Source: an uncultured Muribaculaceae bacterium (GTDB lineage Bacteria; Bacteroidota; Bacteroidia; Bacteroidales; Muribaculaceae). From it: DNA of 23,596 bases. The position numbers and the translations under genes are program-made. Location: positions 1 to 23,596 of the forward strand of contig CALHWU010000070.1 of NCBI GenBank assembly GCA_938039795.1, read 5' to 3'. The notes beneath the pieces were generated by a model. It was not told the origin of the DNA. It did not search any database and saw only the letters and a program-made list of their open reading frames with translations. This document shows, one piece after another, positions 16,830 through 23,596 of this stretch; positions within the stretch are counted from its first letter, which is position 1, and each line of letters begins with the position of its first letter.

Positions 16830-18205
16830 TCGATCTCAAGAGCGGCATCCTCGGCCTCGCCGATCTGGCGGCCGTCGGGTGCCGGCTTATGACTGTACCT
16901 GAAAAAAATAGCGAACAGTACCGCAACCACGAGTGCGTATGCGGCGAATATCAGCCATGGCGTCGACCAGTCGCCGAGCATGTAGGAGCGGCCGTCGGGC
17001 ATCGTCTGCCAGCTGACATAACGGTTTACGACCGCTCCGGCTATCAGGGTGCCGACAGAGGCTCCGATGCCGTTGGTCATAAGCATGAACAGTCCCTGAG
17101 CCGATGACTTGACCCGTTCGGAGGTCTCCTGCTCTACAAAGAGTGCGCCGCTGACGTTGAAGAAGTCGAACGCCACACCGTAGACTATCATCGACAGGAT
17201 GAAGAGCCATACGCCCGACCCGGGGTTGCCTGCGGCGAAGAACCCGAAGCGGAGCACCCATGCGAGCATGGCGATGAGCATCACCCGCTTGATGCCGAAG
17301 CGGCGCAGACAGAACGGTATAAGGAGTATGCACAGCGCCTCACTCACCTGCGACAGCGACGTCAGCAGAGTGGCGTTGTTGGCGCCAAAAGTCGAGGCAT
17401 ATTCCTCCACGCCTTTGAAGGAGGTGATAAATGTGGTGGCGAAACCGTTGGTGATCTGAAGGGCCACGCCGAGAAGCATCGAGAATACGAAAAAGAGAGC
17501 CATGCGGCGGTCGGCGAAGAGACGGAATGCCGAGAGTCCTAAAGAGTCGGCCACACTTCGTCCGGAAGCAGCAGCGCTACGGTCGACAGGGCTTACCGGG
17601 AGAGTGAACGCAAAGAGTCCGAGCAGCAGCCCTAACACGGCCGACGTCAGAAGCTGCATGTCGGTGTACTGGAATCGGAACGCGCTCATCGGATTAGCAT
17701 CTGATAGCGTGAATCCCCACTCGCCGGCATGCCAGTAGACCGAATTGACGAGCCACATGGATGCGATGAAACCGATCGTGCCGAAGGTACGGATCGGAGG
17801 GAAAGCCGACACTGTGTCGTAACCGCGCATCTTGAGAGCCTTGAATGCGGTGGAGTTCGCAAGCGCTATTGTAGGCATGTAAAACGCCACGCTGAGTGTA
17901 TACAGCGTGAAGAATGGCGCGAACTCAAGCTGGGGATGGTTGTGGCCATACCACCAGGCCGCGCCCATGAAAGCGGCTGCCAGAAGATGACATGCGCCAA
18001 GCACGCGGTTGACCGGAATCCATCTGTCGGCGATAATGCCCATCAGAGCGGGCATGAATATCGACACCATGCCCTGCACTGAATAAAACAGGGCTATGTC
18101 GCTCCCGAGACCTGCGGCGCCCACATACTGTCCGAGACAGGTCAGATAGGCTCCCCAGACGGCAAACTGGAGAAAGTTGAGTATGATAAGTCGGAACTTC
18201 AGCAT
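16826..18205 (-). CDS. MFS nucleoside permease (NHS/NupG-like)
   Basis: 459 residues with twelve hydrophobic helices. The N-terminus 'FLQFAVWGAYLTCLGQYV' (11-28) and 'GMVSIFMPALMGIIADRW' (near 45-62) match the nucleoside:H+ symporter (NupG/XapB) family rather than sugar MFS. A further conserved 'SQVSEAL' lies near residue 287 and 'DFFNVSGALFVE' near 348-359, with a cytoplasmic, Glu-rich C-terminal tail. Likely imports nucleosides by proton symport at the inner membrane; specificity cannot be read from sequence. It starts 52 bp after the bifunctional-nuclease gene and its TGA overlaps rsmE. Confidence 0.85.
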   Translation of the reverse strand: MLKFRLIILNFLQFAVWGAYLTCLGQYVGAAGLGSDIALFYSVQGMVSIFMPALMGIIADRWIPVNRVLGACHLLAAAFMGAAWWYGHNHPQLEFAPFFTLYTLSVAFYMPTIALANSTAFKALKMRGYDTVSAFPPIRTFGTIGFIASMWLVNSVYWHAGEWGFTLSDANPMSAFRFQYTDMQLLTSAVLGLLLGLFAFTLPVSPVDRSAAASGRSVADSLGLSAFRLFADRRMALFFVFSMLLGVALQITNGFATTFITSFKGVEEYASTFGANNATLLTSLSQVSEALCILLIPFCLRRFGIKRVMLIAMLAWVLRFGFFAAGNPGSGVWLFILSMIVYGVAFDFFNVSGALFVEQETSERVKSSAQGLFMLMTNGIGASVGTLIAGAVVNRYVSWQTMPDGRSYMLGDWSTPWLIFAAYALVVAVLFAIFFRYSHKPAPDGRQIGEAEDAALEIE

Positions 18206-18257
18206 ATCGTGACGGTAGTAGATATTATTTCTTGAATAATTACTGCGGCATCCATTA

Positions 18258-18866
18258 TCATGCGCCCGGGGATCCGCGTCTGCGTTTCTGTTCGAGAATA
18301 CGGCTCACTCTGGCCGCTTCCTCATAATTCTCATCGGCTATGAGTTTCTGAAGAGTCCGCTCAAGCTCCTCGACGGCATAGTTTTCGAGCTTCGGAGCCT
18401 GTGGAGCTCCGGCGCCCTCGTCGTCGACCGAATCTTCTGCCATGGACTCCTCTACTTCTACCTCGAATCCTGTCTCTTCGAGAATCGCACGTGTGGTATA
18501 GATGGGCGCCGAAGTGCGCATGGCGATGGCGATTGCGTCGGAAGTGCGGGAGTCGACCGTCACCGTCCGCTCGCCGTCGGTAAATGTCAGCTCCGATGAA
18601 AAGATGCCATCCTCAAAGCGGTAGATAAACACCTCGCTCAACGTCACACCGAAAGCATGGGCGAAGCTGACGAACAGATCGTGGGTCATGGGCCGGGGAG
18701 GGGTGATACTCTCCATGCGTATGGCTATCGACTGGGCCTCGGCAGGGCCGATCACCACCGGTATGCGCCCGGGACCATCGGCCTCGGCGAGTATCAGCGC
18801 ATATGCTCCGGTGCGTATCTGGCTATAGGAGAGGCCGAGCACTTTCAGTCTGATTCGTTCTGACAT
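18258..18866 (-). CDS. bifunctional nuclease domain protein (DUF151/BFN) with C-terminal UVR motif
   Basis: 202 residues from ATG 18864-18866; an upstream in-frame start at 19091 would overlap most of the end of mnmA and adds no domain. Residues 1-140 are the BFN/DUF151 domain: 'IPVVIGPAEAQSIAIRMES' near 35-53, 'PRPMTHDLF' near 57-65 and 'DSRTSDAIAIA' near 105-115, a fold that includes plant and bacterial bifunctional DNases/RNases but whose in vivo role is poorly known. An acidic spacer (~138-150) leads to a UvrB/UvrC-like helical motif (~165-196, 'LERTLQKLIADENYEEAARVSRIL'), which mediates protein-protein contacts. It overlaps mnmA by 22 bp. The role is inferred from the family. Confidence 0.88.
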   Translation of the reverse strand: MSERIRLKVLGLSYSQIRTGAYALILAEADGPGRIPVVIGPAEAQSIAIRMESITPPRPMTHDLFVSFAHAFGVTLSEVFIYRFEDGIFSSELTFTDGERTVTVDSRTSDAIAIAMRTSAPIYTTRAILEETGFEVEVEESMAEDSVDDEGAGAPQAPKLENYAVEELERTLQKLIADENYEEAARVSRILEQKRRRGSPGA

Positions 18867-19966
18867 GGCTGTGTGAGTTTGAAATGATGAGGATCGTCGG
18901 TGGTGATTATGCCGCTTCCGAGGCAGAGACGCCGGTCGGGGGTATAAATGACAGCAAACTGCCCCGGCGCGATACCCTGCACTGGCTGCGAGCTCTCGAC
19001 GACGTAGCGTCCGGCTCCGACGCGCGTCAGAGTGGCACCGATAAACTCGGGCATATGGCGGTTTTTGAACACGACTGGTTCCGAGGAGCATTCAGCGGGC
19101 CACGGATCGCGCGTAATCCAGTGCATCTCGTCGAGGCATATCGTGCGTCCATACTGGCGCTCAGTGCCATAGCCGCCGCTTACATAGACGGCATTGTCGG
19201 CTATGTTCTTGCCCACGACATACCATGGGCCGCCGCTCAATCCGAGCCCCTTGCGCTGGCCGATCGTATGGAACCAGTAGCCGCGGTGCTCGCCGAGTTT
19301 GCGGCCGGTCTCTATCTCGATGATCGGCCCCGGACGCTCGCCGAGATGACGGCGGATGAAATCATTGTAATTGATCTTGCCGAGAAAGCAGATACCCTGG
19401 CTGTCGCGACGGCGGGCATTCGGCAGATTCAGCTCCATGGCCATGCGGCGCACCTCCGATTTAGGCATATCGCCGATGGGGAACATGGCGTGCGTGAGCT
19501 GTGCATAGCTTATGCGGGCGAGGAAATCAGTCTGGTCCTTGACGGGATCGGGAGCCGTGGCCAGATATACGAGTCCGTCGGACGGATCGGTGACGGTACG
19601 CGCATAATGCCCGGTGGCAGTGAAGTCGAATTCATGACCGCGCCGCTCCTCGAAATAACCGAACTTGATGAAGCGGTTGCACATGATGTCGGGGTTGGGG
19701 GTGAGCCCCTGCCGGACTGTCCGCAACGCATATTCCATCACGCTTTCCCAGTACTCACGGTTGAGATCTACAGTGTCAAGTGGCAGGCGGTAGCGCGCCG
19801 CTATGAGCCGGCACATCTCAAGATCCTCCTCGGCCGAACAGTCGCCGCGACCGTCGTCGGAGGCGATGCGGATATAGAAAAGGCTGACGTCGTGGCCCTG
19901 CTCCACCAGACGGTGGACGGCTACGGCGCTGTCGACGCCTCCGGATATCAACGCTGCTATCCTCAT
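18845..19966 (-). CDS. mnmA: tRNA-specific 2-thiouridylase
   Basis: Activates U34 of tRNA-Glu, tRNA-Gln and tRNA-Lys with ATP and installs sulfur from a persulfide relay, giving 2-thiouridine for accurate decoding; cytosolic. 373 residues from ATG 19964-19966. The PP-loop is SGGVDS (8-13). The catalytic cysteines are Cys96 in 'NPDIMCNRFIKFG' and Cys193 in 'DSQGICFLGK'. 'ATGHYAR' (117-123) and 'TIGQRKGLG' (234-242) are also family hallmarks, and the C-terminal part is the beta-barrel. A TTG start at 19984 is less likely; from ATG 19966 there is a 4-bp gap to the DoxX stop. The 3' end overlaps the bifunctional-nuclease gene by 22 bp. Confidence 0.96.
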   Translation of the reverse strand: MRIAALISGGVDSAVAVHRLVEQGHDVSLFYIRIASDDGRGDCSAEEDLEMCRLIAARYRLPLDTVDLNREYWESVMEYALRTVRQGLTPNPDIMCNRFIKFGYFEERRGHEFDFTATGHYARTVTDPSDGLVYLATAPDPVKDQTDFLARISYAQLTHAMFPIGDMPKSEVRRMAMELNLPNARRRDSQGICFLGKINYNDFIRRHLGERPGPIIEIETGRKLGEHRGYWFHTIGQRKGLGLSGGPWYVVGKNIADNAVYVSGGYGTERQYGRTICLDEMHWITRDPWPAECSSEPVVFKNRHMPEFIGATLTRVGAGRYVVESSQPVQGIAPGQFAVIYTPDRRLCLGSGIITTDDPHHFKLTQPCQNESD

Positions 19967-19970
19967 GGCA

Positions 19971-20480
19971 TCATACGTCCTCAAGCTCCTCGTCGCCGCT
20001 CTTGCCCTGACGGCTTATGAGAAACAGCGATATGAAATAATCGAGCGAGATCTTGCCCGGACCCGCCAGCAGGATATAGAGATAGATGCCTATGAACATT
20101 ATGGGCAGGTAGCCTGGCTGCGTGTCGGACAGTCCATAGACCGACACATGAGGGAGCATATTGTGAAGGATATAATATTCGGCCGCTATCATGGAGAGAG
20201 CTGGAGGTATCACGGAGATCCTCGTCAGGAAGCCGACCATAATGAAGAGGGAGCATACGATCTCGACTATGATCATCAGTATCAGACACGTCTCGGGCTG
20301 AAGGCCGAACATGCACGGGAACGACACCCGAAGCTGCTCGAAAGCCACGAGATGGCGTATGCCGAACTGCATGAACATCACTCCCACAAACAGGCGTATG
20401 AACAGCCTCGCGAGGTTGCTGTAAGTATAGCCGGTGCACTTGACGAATGTGTGCGCCACGATTTTGTTGAATCTCGACAT
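19971..20480 (-). CDS. DoxX family membrane protein
   Basis: 169 residues, four hydrophobic helices. The DoxX pattern is seen in 'RLFIRLFVGVMFMQFGIRHL' (about 25-44), 'LMIIVEIVCSLFIMVGFLTR' (about 68-87) with the conserved Glu of the second helix, and a later 'YLPIMFIGIYLYILLAGPG' ending in the DoxX 'GPG' turn. DoxX proteins sit in the inner membrane and are linked to redox or quinone chemistry in some bacteria; function here is unproven. It follows the DUF5106 thioredoxin-like gene by 52 bp and precedes mnmA by 4 bp. The tail is acidic and cytoplasmic. Confidence 0.9.
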   Translation of the reverse strand: MSRFNKIVAHTFVKCTGYTYSNLARLFIRLFVGVMFMQFGIRHLVAFEQLRVSFPCMFGLQPETCLILMIIVEIVCSLFIMVGFLTRISVIPPALSMIAAEYYILHNMLPHVSVYGLSDTQPGYLPIMFIGIYLYILLAGPGKISLDYFISLFLISRQGKSGDEELEDV

Positions 20481-20532
20481 CTGACTGGATTTTGACGTTA
20501 CACTGAATCAATCTTGCCTCTATGCCGCCTCA

Positions 20533-21423
20533 TCACAGCCTCGACATGACCTGCAGGACGGTGTCGATGCTCGCGTTTTTCATGCGGATAACGGCGTCCT
20601 CATCAAGGATGTAGAACGATGGTATGGTAGTGATATCATAGATAGTGTCGATATCTGGAGCCGCACCCACCGTCCATGTCTCAGGATAGTTGTTCACCTT
20701 CTGACGCCATTCCTCCGTGGGCTCTTCAAGCGATATGGCCACCACTCTCACGAGCTTCCGATCTATATAGTTTGAAGTCGGTATGTCGGCATTGAGGCGC
20801 GTGCGCGCCAGATGGCAGTCGCCACACTCCGTATCGAAGAAGTAGATCAGCGTTACCTCCGACGAGTCGGGAGCGAACGTGCGTTTCTGGCCGTCGCGGT
20901 CGGTAAACTCAAATTCAGGCGCCGACATGCCCACCTGCGAGGCAGAGAGCACACGCACCTGATGCTCATAGCGGGCCTTGAGGCTCTTGTCGACACGCTT
21001 GTTGTCGACCACGGCGCGTATGAACGGCAGATAAAGCTCGTCGGAATAAATCCGCGACGTGTCAGAATGTACATATTCCTCTGCCGTATTGGCAAGGAAC
21101 ACCAGGTCGTCGGGACGCTTTTCAAGATCCTTGAGAAGCTTGGCTATGCAGCGGTGCGCCTGCCGGGCCGATGCGTGAGGCATGAGGTTGAGATAGGTCT
21201 TGAAGCTCTCGCCCATACGTTCGCGGTTGCTGAAAGCCTTGTTGAAATCGCAGAAATCCCAGTAGTGCTGAATGAGATAGTCCACTCTCGGCTGCAGTCC
21301 CTGCAGCGAATCCGGCACTATCGGGAGCTGAAAATAGGTGTCCTGGGCCATCACCGAAGGCGAAGCCACCAATGCCGCCATGAAGATGGCGACACGCAAA
21401 AGGATATTATGTGACTTTTTCAT
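20533..21423 (-). CDS. DUF5106 / thioredoxin-like exported protein
   Basis: 296 residues. Signal peptide to about residue 26 (MKKSHNILLRVAIFMAALVASPSVMAQ). Residues ~28-155 are a helical N-terminal domain of the DUF5106 type ('YLIQHYWDFCDF', 'FKTYLNLMPHAS', 'YEHQVRVLSASQVG'). Residues ~165-296 form a thioredoxin fold: strand 'VTLIYFFDTECGDC' with the active-site C200-G-D-C203, and the cis-proline motif 'TTIPSFYILD' (P268). The CGDC pair is unusual against CPHC or CGPC but is still a vicinal dithiol pair, so it can act as a periplasmic thiol oxidoreductase. First gene of the minus-strand group; its promoter is the TAACTTTG at 21446-21453. Confidence 0.88.
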   Translation of the reverse strand: MKKSHNILLRVAIFMAALVASPSVMAQDTYFQLPIVPDSLQGLQPRVDYLIQHYWDFCDFNKAFSNRERMGESFKTYLNLMPHASARQAHRCIAKLLKDLEKRPDDLVFLANTAEEYVHSDTSRIYSDELYLPFIRAVVDNKRVDKSLKARYEHQVRVLSASQVGMSAPEFEFTDRDGQKRTFAPDSSEVTLIYFFDTECGDCHLARTRLNADIPTSNYIDRKLVRVVAISLEEPTEEWRQKVNNYPETWTVGAAPDIDTIYDITTIPSFYILDEDAVIRMKNASIDTVLQVMSRL

Positions 21424-21445
21424 TTTGGCATGCTGTTTGCAGTTA

Positions 21446-21453
21446 CAAAGTTA
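21446..21453 (-). promoter_or_regulatory. putative -7 box for the DUF5106-to-TPR operon
   Basis: On the minus strand TAACTTTG matches TAnnTTTG 22 bp before the start codon of the DUF5106 gene. A TTG lies upstream at slightly long spacing and could be the -33 element. In the spacer, CCGAA (21464-21468) and TTCGG (21471-21475) form an inverted repeat around two T's, a possible operator. Confidence 0.5.
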
Positions 21454-21476
21454 GACATTCTGACCGAATTTTCGGC

Positions 21477-21509
21477 AAGTGCAGAGTAAAAATGTTGGCA
21501 CTTACCAAC
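21477..21509. promoter_or_regulatory. inverted repeats in the DUF5106-clpB divergent spacer
   Basis: Two inverted repeats interlock: AAGTGC (21477-21482) with GCACTT (21498-21503), 15-nt spacer, and GTTGG (21494-21498) with CCAAC (21505-21509), 6-nt loop. The second is followed by TTTTAA. They lie between the outward-facing DUF5106 and clpB genes, so they could bind a regulator or form a transcript hairpin. They do not match the HrcA CIRCE element. Confidence 0.35.
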
Positions 21510-21539
21510 TTTTAAGCTCCTGTGGTTGTTAGAAAATCA

Positions 21540-21571
21540 GCGGACGGCAAGCCCCGGCGGCTCGCATCCGC
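21540..21571 (+). promoter_or_regulatory. stem-loop in the clpB leader
   Basis: GCGGA (21540-21544) pairs with TCCGC (21567-21571). Inside, G-C pairs at 21547-21548/21564-21565 and AGCC (21550-21553) with GGCT (21559-21562) continue an interrupted stem around a 5-nt loop. It sits 42 bp before the clpB ATG in an otherwise A/T-rich leader. No T run follows, so it is not a terminator. Confidence 0.35.
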
Positions 21572-21613
21572 GTCGGGAATCAAACCGCTTAAAACTGTTT
21601 ATTTATTTAGGAT

Positions 21614-23596
21614 ATGAATTTCAACAATTTTACCATCAAGTCACAGGAAGCCATCCAGAAGGCTGTGGAACTGACCCGTGAGAGCGGCGGACAGGCCATA
21701 GAGCCGGTGCATATCCTTAAGGCAGTGATGTCGGAAGGCGAGTCGCTCGTGAAATTTATTTTCGCCAAGACCGGCGCCAACATCAACACCGTAAACGCCG
21801 CCATAGAGCGCGAGATAGCATCGCTGCCAAAAGTGTCGGGAGGCGAACCGTATCTGAGCCGGAGCTCCAACGACGTGCTCCAGAAAGCCCTCGATATCGC
21901 CAAGAAGCAGGGCGACGAGTATGTCACTCTTGAAGCGTTGCTTACCGCCCTGTTTGAGATCCCCTCGCCGGCATCAAGCATCCTCAAGGATACCGGACTG
22001 ACCGACAAGGAGCTCAAAGCCGCGATCGACGAGCTGCGCAAAGGCAAGAAGGCCACCGACCAGAGCGCAGAGGAGACCTACAACTCCCTCAACAAGTATG
22101 CCATCAACCTCAATGAGCGCGCCCGTCAGGGCAAGCTCGATCCGGTGATAGGCCGCGACGACGAGATCCGCCGCGTGCTCCAGATACTCAGCCGACGCAC
22201 CAAAAACAACCCCATGCTCATAGGCGAGCCGGGCACCGGCAAGACCGCCATAGCCGAGGGCCTGGCCCAGAGGATAGTGCGCGGCGACGTACCTGAAAAC
22301 CTCCGCTCCAAGCAGATATTCTCGCTCGACATGGGAGCTCTCGTGGCCGGAGCGAAATACAAGGGCGAATTTGAGGAGCGTCTGAAGGCGATCGTCAACG
22401 AAGTGACGCAGAGCGACGGAGAGATCATACTCTTCATCGACGAGATCCACACTCTTGTCGGAGCCGGCAAGGGCGAGGGGGCAATGGACGCCGCCAACAT
22501 ACTGAAGCCCGCTCTGGCGCGCGGAGAGCTCCGCAGCATCGGCGCCACCACGCTCGACGAGTATCAGAAGTATTTCGAGAAGGACAAGGCGCTCGAACGC
22601 CGGTTCCAGAAAGTGATGGTCAACGAGCCCGACGAGATGAGCGCCATTGCGATCATGCGCGGCCTTAAGGAGCGCTACGAAAACCACCACAAGGTGCGTA
22701 TCCGCGACGAAGCGATCATAGCCGCCGTGCAGCTCTCGGAGCGCTATATCACCGACCGTTTCCTCCCCGACAAGGCCATCGACCTGGTGGACGAGGCCGC
22801 TTCGAAGCTACGTCTGGAGATGGACTCCGTGCCGCAGGCGCTTGACGAGATCACCCGCATGATCGCACAAAAGGAGATCGAACGCGAGGCCATCAAGCGC
22901 GAAGGCGACAGCGAGAAGGTCAAGGAGATCGAGAAGGATCTCGCACAGATGCGCGAGGAGGAGAAGGAATTCACCGCCAAATGGAAAGCGGAGAAAGACC
23001 TGATCAACCGCATACAGCAGAACAAGATCGACATCGAGCAGCTCAATTTCGTGGCCGAACGAGCCGAGCGCGAGGGCGACTATGCCAAAGTTGCGGAGAT
23101 CCGCTACTCTAAAGTGCAGCAGAAGGAGGCCGAGAACAAGCAGATACAGGAACAGCTCGCCATGATGCAGGGCGAGAAAGCTCTGATCAAGGAGGAGGTC
23201 GACGCCGAGGACATAGCCGACGTAGTAAGCCGATGGACCGGTATACCGGTCAACAAAATGGTGCAGAGCGAGAAAGAGAAACTGCTGCATCTTGAAGAGG
23301 AGCTCCACGGACGCGTGGTCGGGCAGGAGGACGCCATACGCGCCATAGCCGACGCCGTGCGCCGCAGCCGCGCCGGCCTCAACGACCCGCGCCGCCCTAT
23401 CGGCTCGTTCATATTCCTCGGCACCACCGGTGTGGGCAAGACCGAGCTCGCCAAGGCTCTGGCTGAATATCTCTTCGACGACGAGAACATGATGACGCGC
23501 ATAGACATGAGCGAATATCAGGAGAAACACACCGTGTCGAGGCTCGTCGGAGCGCCTCCGGGATACGTGGGCTACGACGAGGGCGGACAGCTGACA
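21614..23596 (+). CDS. clpB: ATP-dependent chaperone ClpB, 3' truncated by window
   Basis: Disaggregates heat-damaged proteins with DnaK/DnaJ/GrpE as an AAA+ hexamer that threads substrates; cytosolic. 661 codons are visible from ATG 21614; the full protein is usually about 860 residues, so roughly 200 C-terminal residues lie beyond the window. Present: the N-domain (Clp repeats, ~1-145); AAA1 with Walker A GEPGTGKT (204-211) and Walker B ILFIDE (272-277); the long coiled-coil M-domain (~400-530) that marks ClpB rather than ClpA/ClpC; and the start of AAA2 with Walker A GTTGVGKT (603-610) and 'VGAPPGYVGYDEGG' (645-658). The start is preceded by A/T-rich DNA without Shine-Dalgarno. It diverges from the DUF5106 operon. 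Confidence 0.97.
   Translation, partial: MNFNNFTIKSQEAIQKAVELTRESGGQAIEPVHILKAVMSEGESLVKFIFAKTGANINTVNAAIEREIASLPKVSGGEPYLSRSSNDVLQKALDIAKKQGDEYVTLEALLTALFEIPSPASSILKDTGLTDKELKAAIDELRKGKKATDQSAEETYNSLNKYAINLNERARQGKLDPVIGRDDEIRRVLQILSRRTKNNPMLIGEPGTGKTAIAEGLAQRIVRGDVPENLRSKQIFSLDMGALVAGAKYKGEFEERLKAIVNEVTQSDGEIILFIDEIHTLVGAGKGEGAMDAANILKPALARGELRSIGATTLDEYQKYFEKDKALERRFQKVMVNEPDEMSAIAIMRGLKERYENHHKVRIRDEAIIAAVQLSERYITDRFLPDKAIDLVDEAASKLRLEMDSVPQALDEITRMIAQKEIEREAIKREGDSEKVKEIEKDLAQMREEEKEFTAKWKAEKDLINRIQQNKIDIEQLNFVAERAEREGDYAKVAEIRYSKVQQKEAENKQIQEQLAMMQGEKALIKEEVDAEDIADVVSRWTGIPVNKMVQSEKEKLLHLEEELHGRVVGQEDAIRAIADAVRRSRAGLNDPRRPIGSFIFLGTTGVGKTELAKALAEYLFDDENMMTRIDMSEYQEKHTVSRLVGAPPGYVGYDEGGQLT

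Noticed and set aside
18221..18242. A/T-rich inverted repeat ATTATT-AATAAT between the BFN gene and the transporter
   Set aside because: It is too A/T-rich and short to be a terminator, and nothing else supports function.
18867..19091. Upstream start extending the bifunctional-nuclease gene to 277 residues
   Set aside because: The extra 75 residues overlap mnmA and are Arg/Ser-rich with no homology. ATG 18866 gives the usual BFN start.
18884..20020. 378-codon plus-strand frame opposite mnmA
   Set aside because: MnmA has all catalytic motifs; the plus frame is low-complexity and antisense.
21494..21520. CIRCE-type HrcA operator for clpB
   Set aside because: The TTAGCACTC-N9-GAGTGCTAA pattern is not met; only short GCACTT and GTTGG/CCAAC arms are present.

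Overview
The window is a high-GC (roughly 58-60 % by eye) stretch of a Bacteroidales chromosome, most likely Muribaculaceae, with Alistipes-like relatives as an alternative. The evidence is a Bacteroidetes-type fimbrial cassette (DUF3575, accessory lipoprotein, fimbrillin-like lipoprotein), the dut-TPR-DUF4292-EnvC order, DUF3078 and DUF5106 proteins, TAnnTTTG promoter boxes, A/T-rich leaders instead of Shine-Dalgarno sites, and kdsA (hence a Gram-negative envelope). No rRNA, tRNA, CRISPR array, insertion sequence or phage gene is visible.

Layout. (1) 1-3536, plus strand: the end of a fimbrial locus, with a DUF3575 protein cut by the window edge, a FimB/Mfa2-like lipoprotein and a large fimbrillin-like lipoprotein carrying a C-terminal beta-helix whose DNA is distinctly poorer in GC. 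A terminator closes it at 3572-3609. (2) 3819-8003, plus: a tightly coupled operon (three ATGA stop/start overlaps) of dut, a TPR lipid-envelope-type exported protein, a DUF4292 lipoprotein and a non-catalytic EnvC-like murein hydrolase activator, ended by a 14-bp perfect terminator hairpin. (3) 8086-10287, minus: hppA, a K+-dependent-type membrane pyrophosphatase. (4) 10288-10654: a gene-poor interval with promoters for both sides and a short reading-frame remnant that looks like the 3' end of a lost gene. (5) 10655-13680, plus: an envelope operon of a DUF3078 outer-membrane protein, two exported proteins I do not recognise, and a GNAT acetyltransferase.

(6) 13656-21423, minus: eight co-directional genes with small gaps or overlaps. 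In transcription order they are a DUF5106/thioredoxin-like exported protein, a DoxX membrane protein, mnmA (tRNA 2-thiolation), a bifunctional-nuclease/UVR protein, a nucleoside-type MFS transporter, rsmE (16S rRNA methylation), kdsA (Kdo-8-phosphate synthesis for LPS) and a TPR protein. Its last gene overlaps the convergent GNAT gene by 25 bp. (7) 21614-end, plus: the first 661 codons of clpB, running off the window, with a structured leader.

Most of this is core envelope, translation and nucleotide-hygiene biology. I do not see a convincing new defence or mobile system. The parts that deserve a second look are the fimbrillin/beta-helix fusion, the two unknown secreted proteins behind DUF3078, the gene remnant at 10442-10564, the strong hairpin inside the GNAT 3' end, and the clpB leader.
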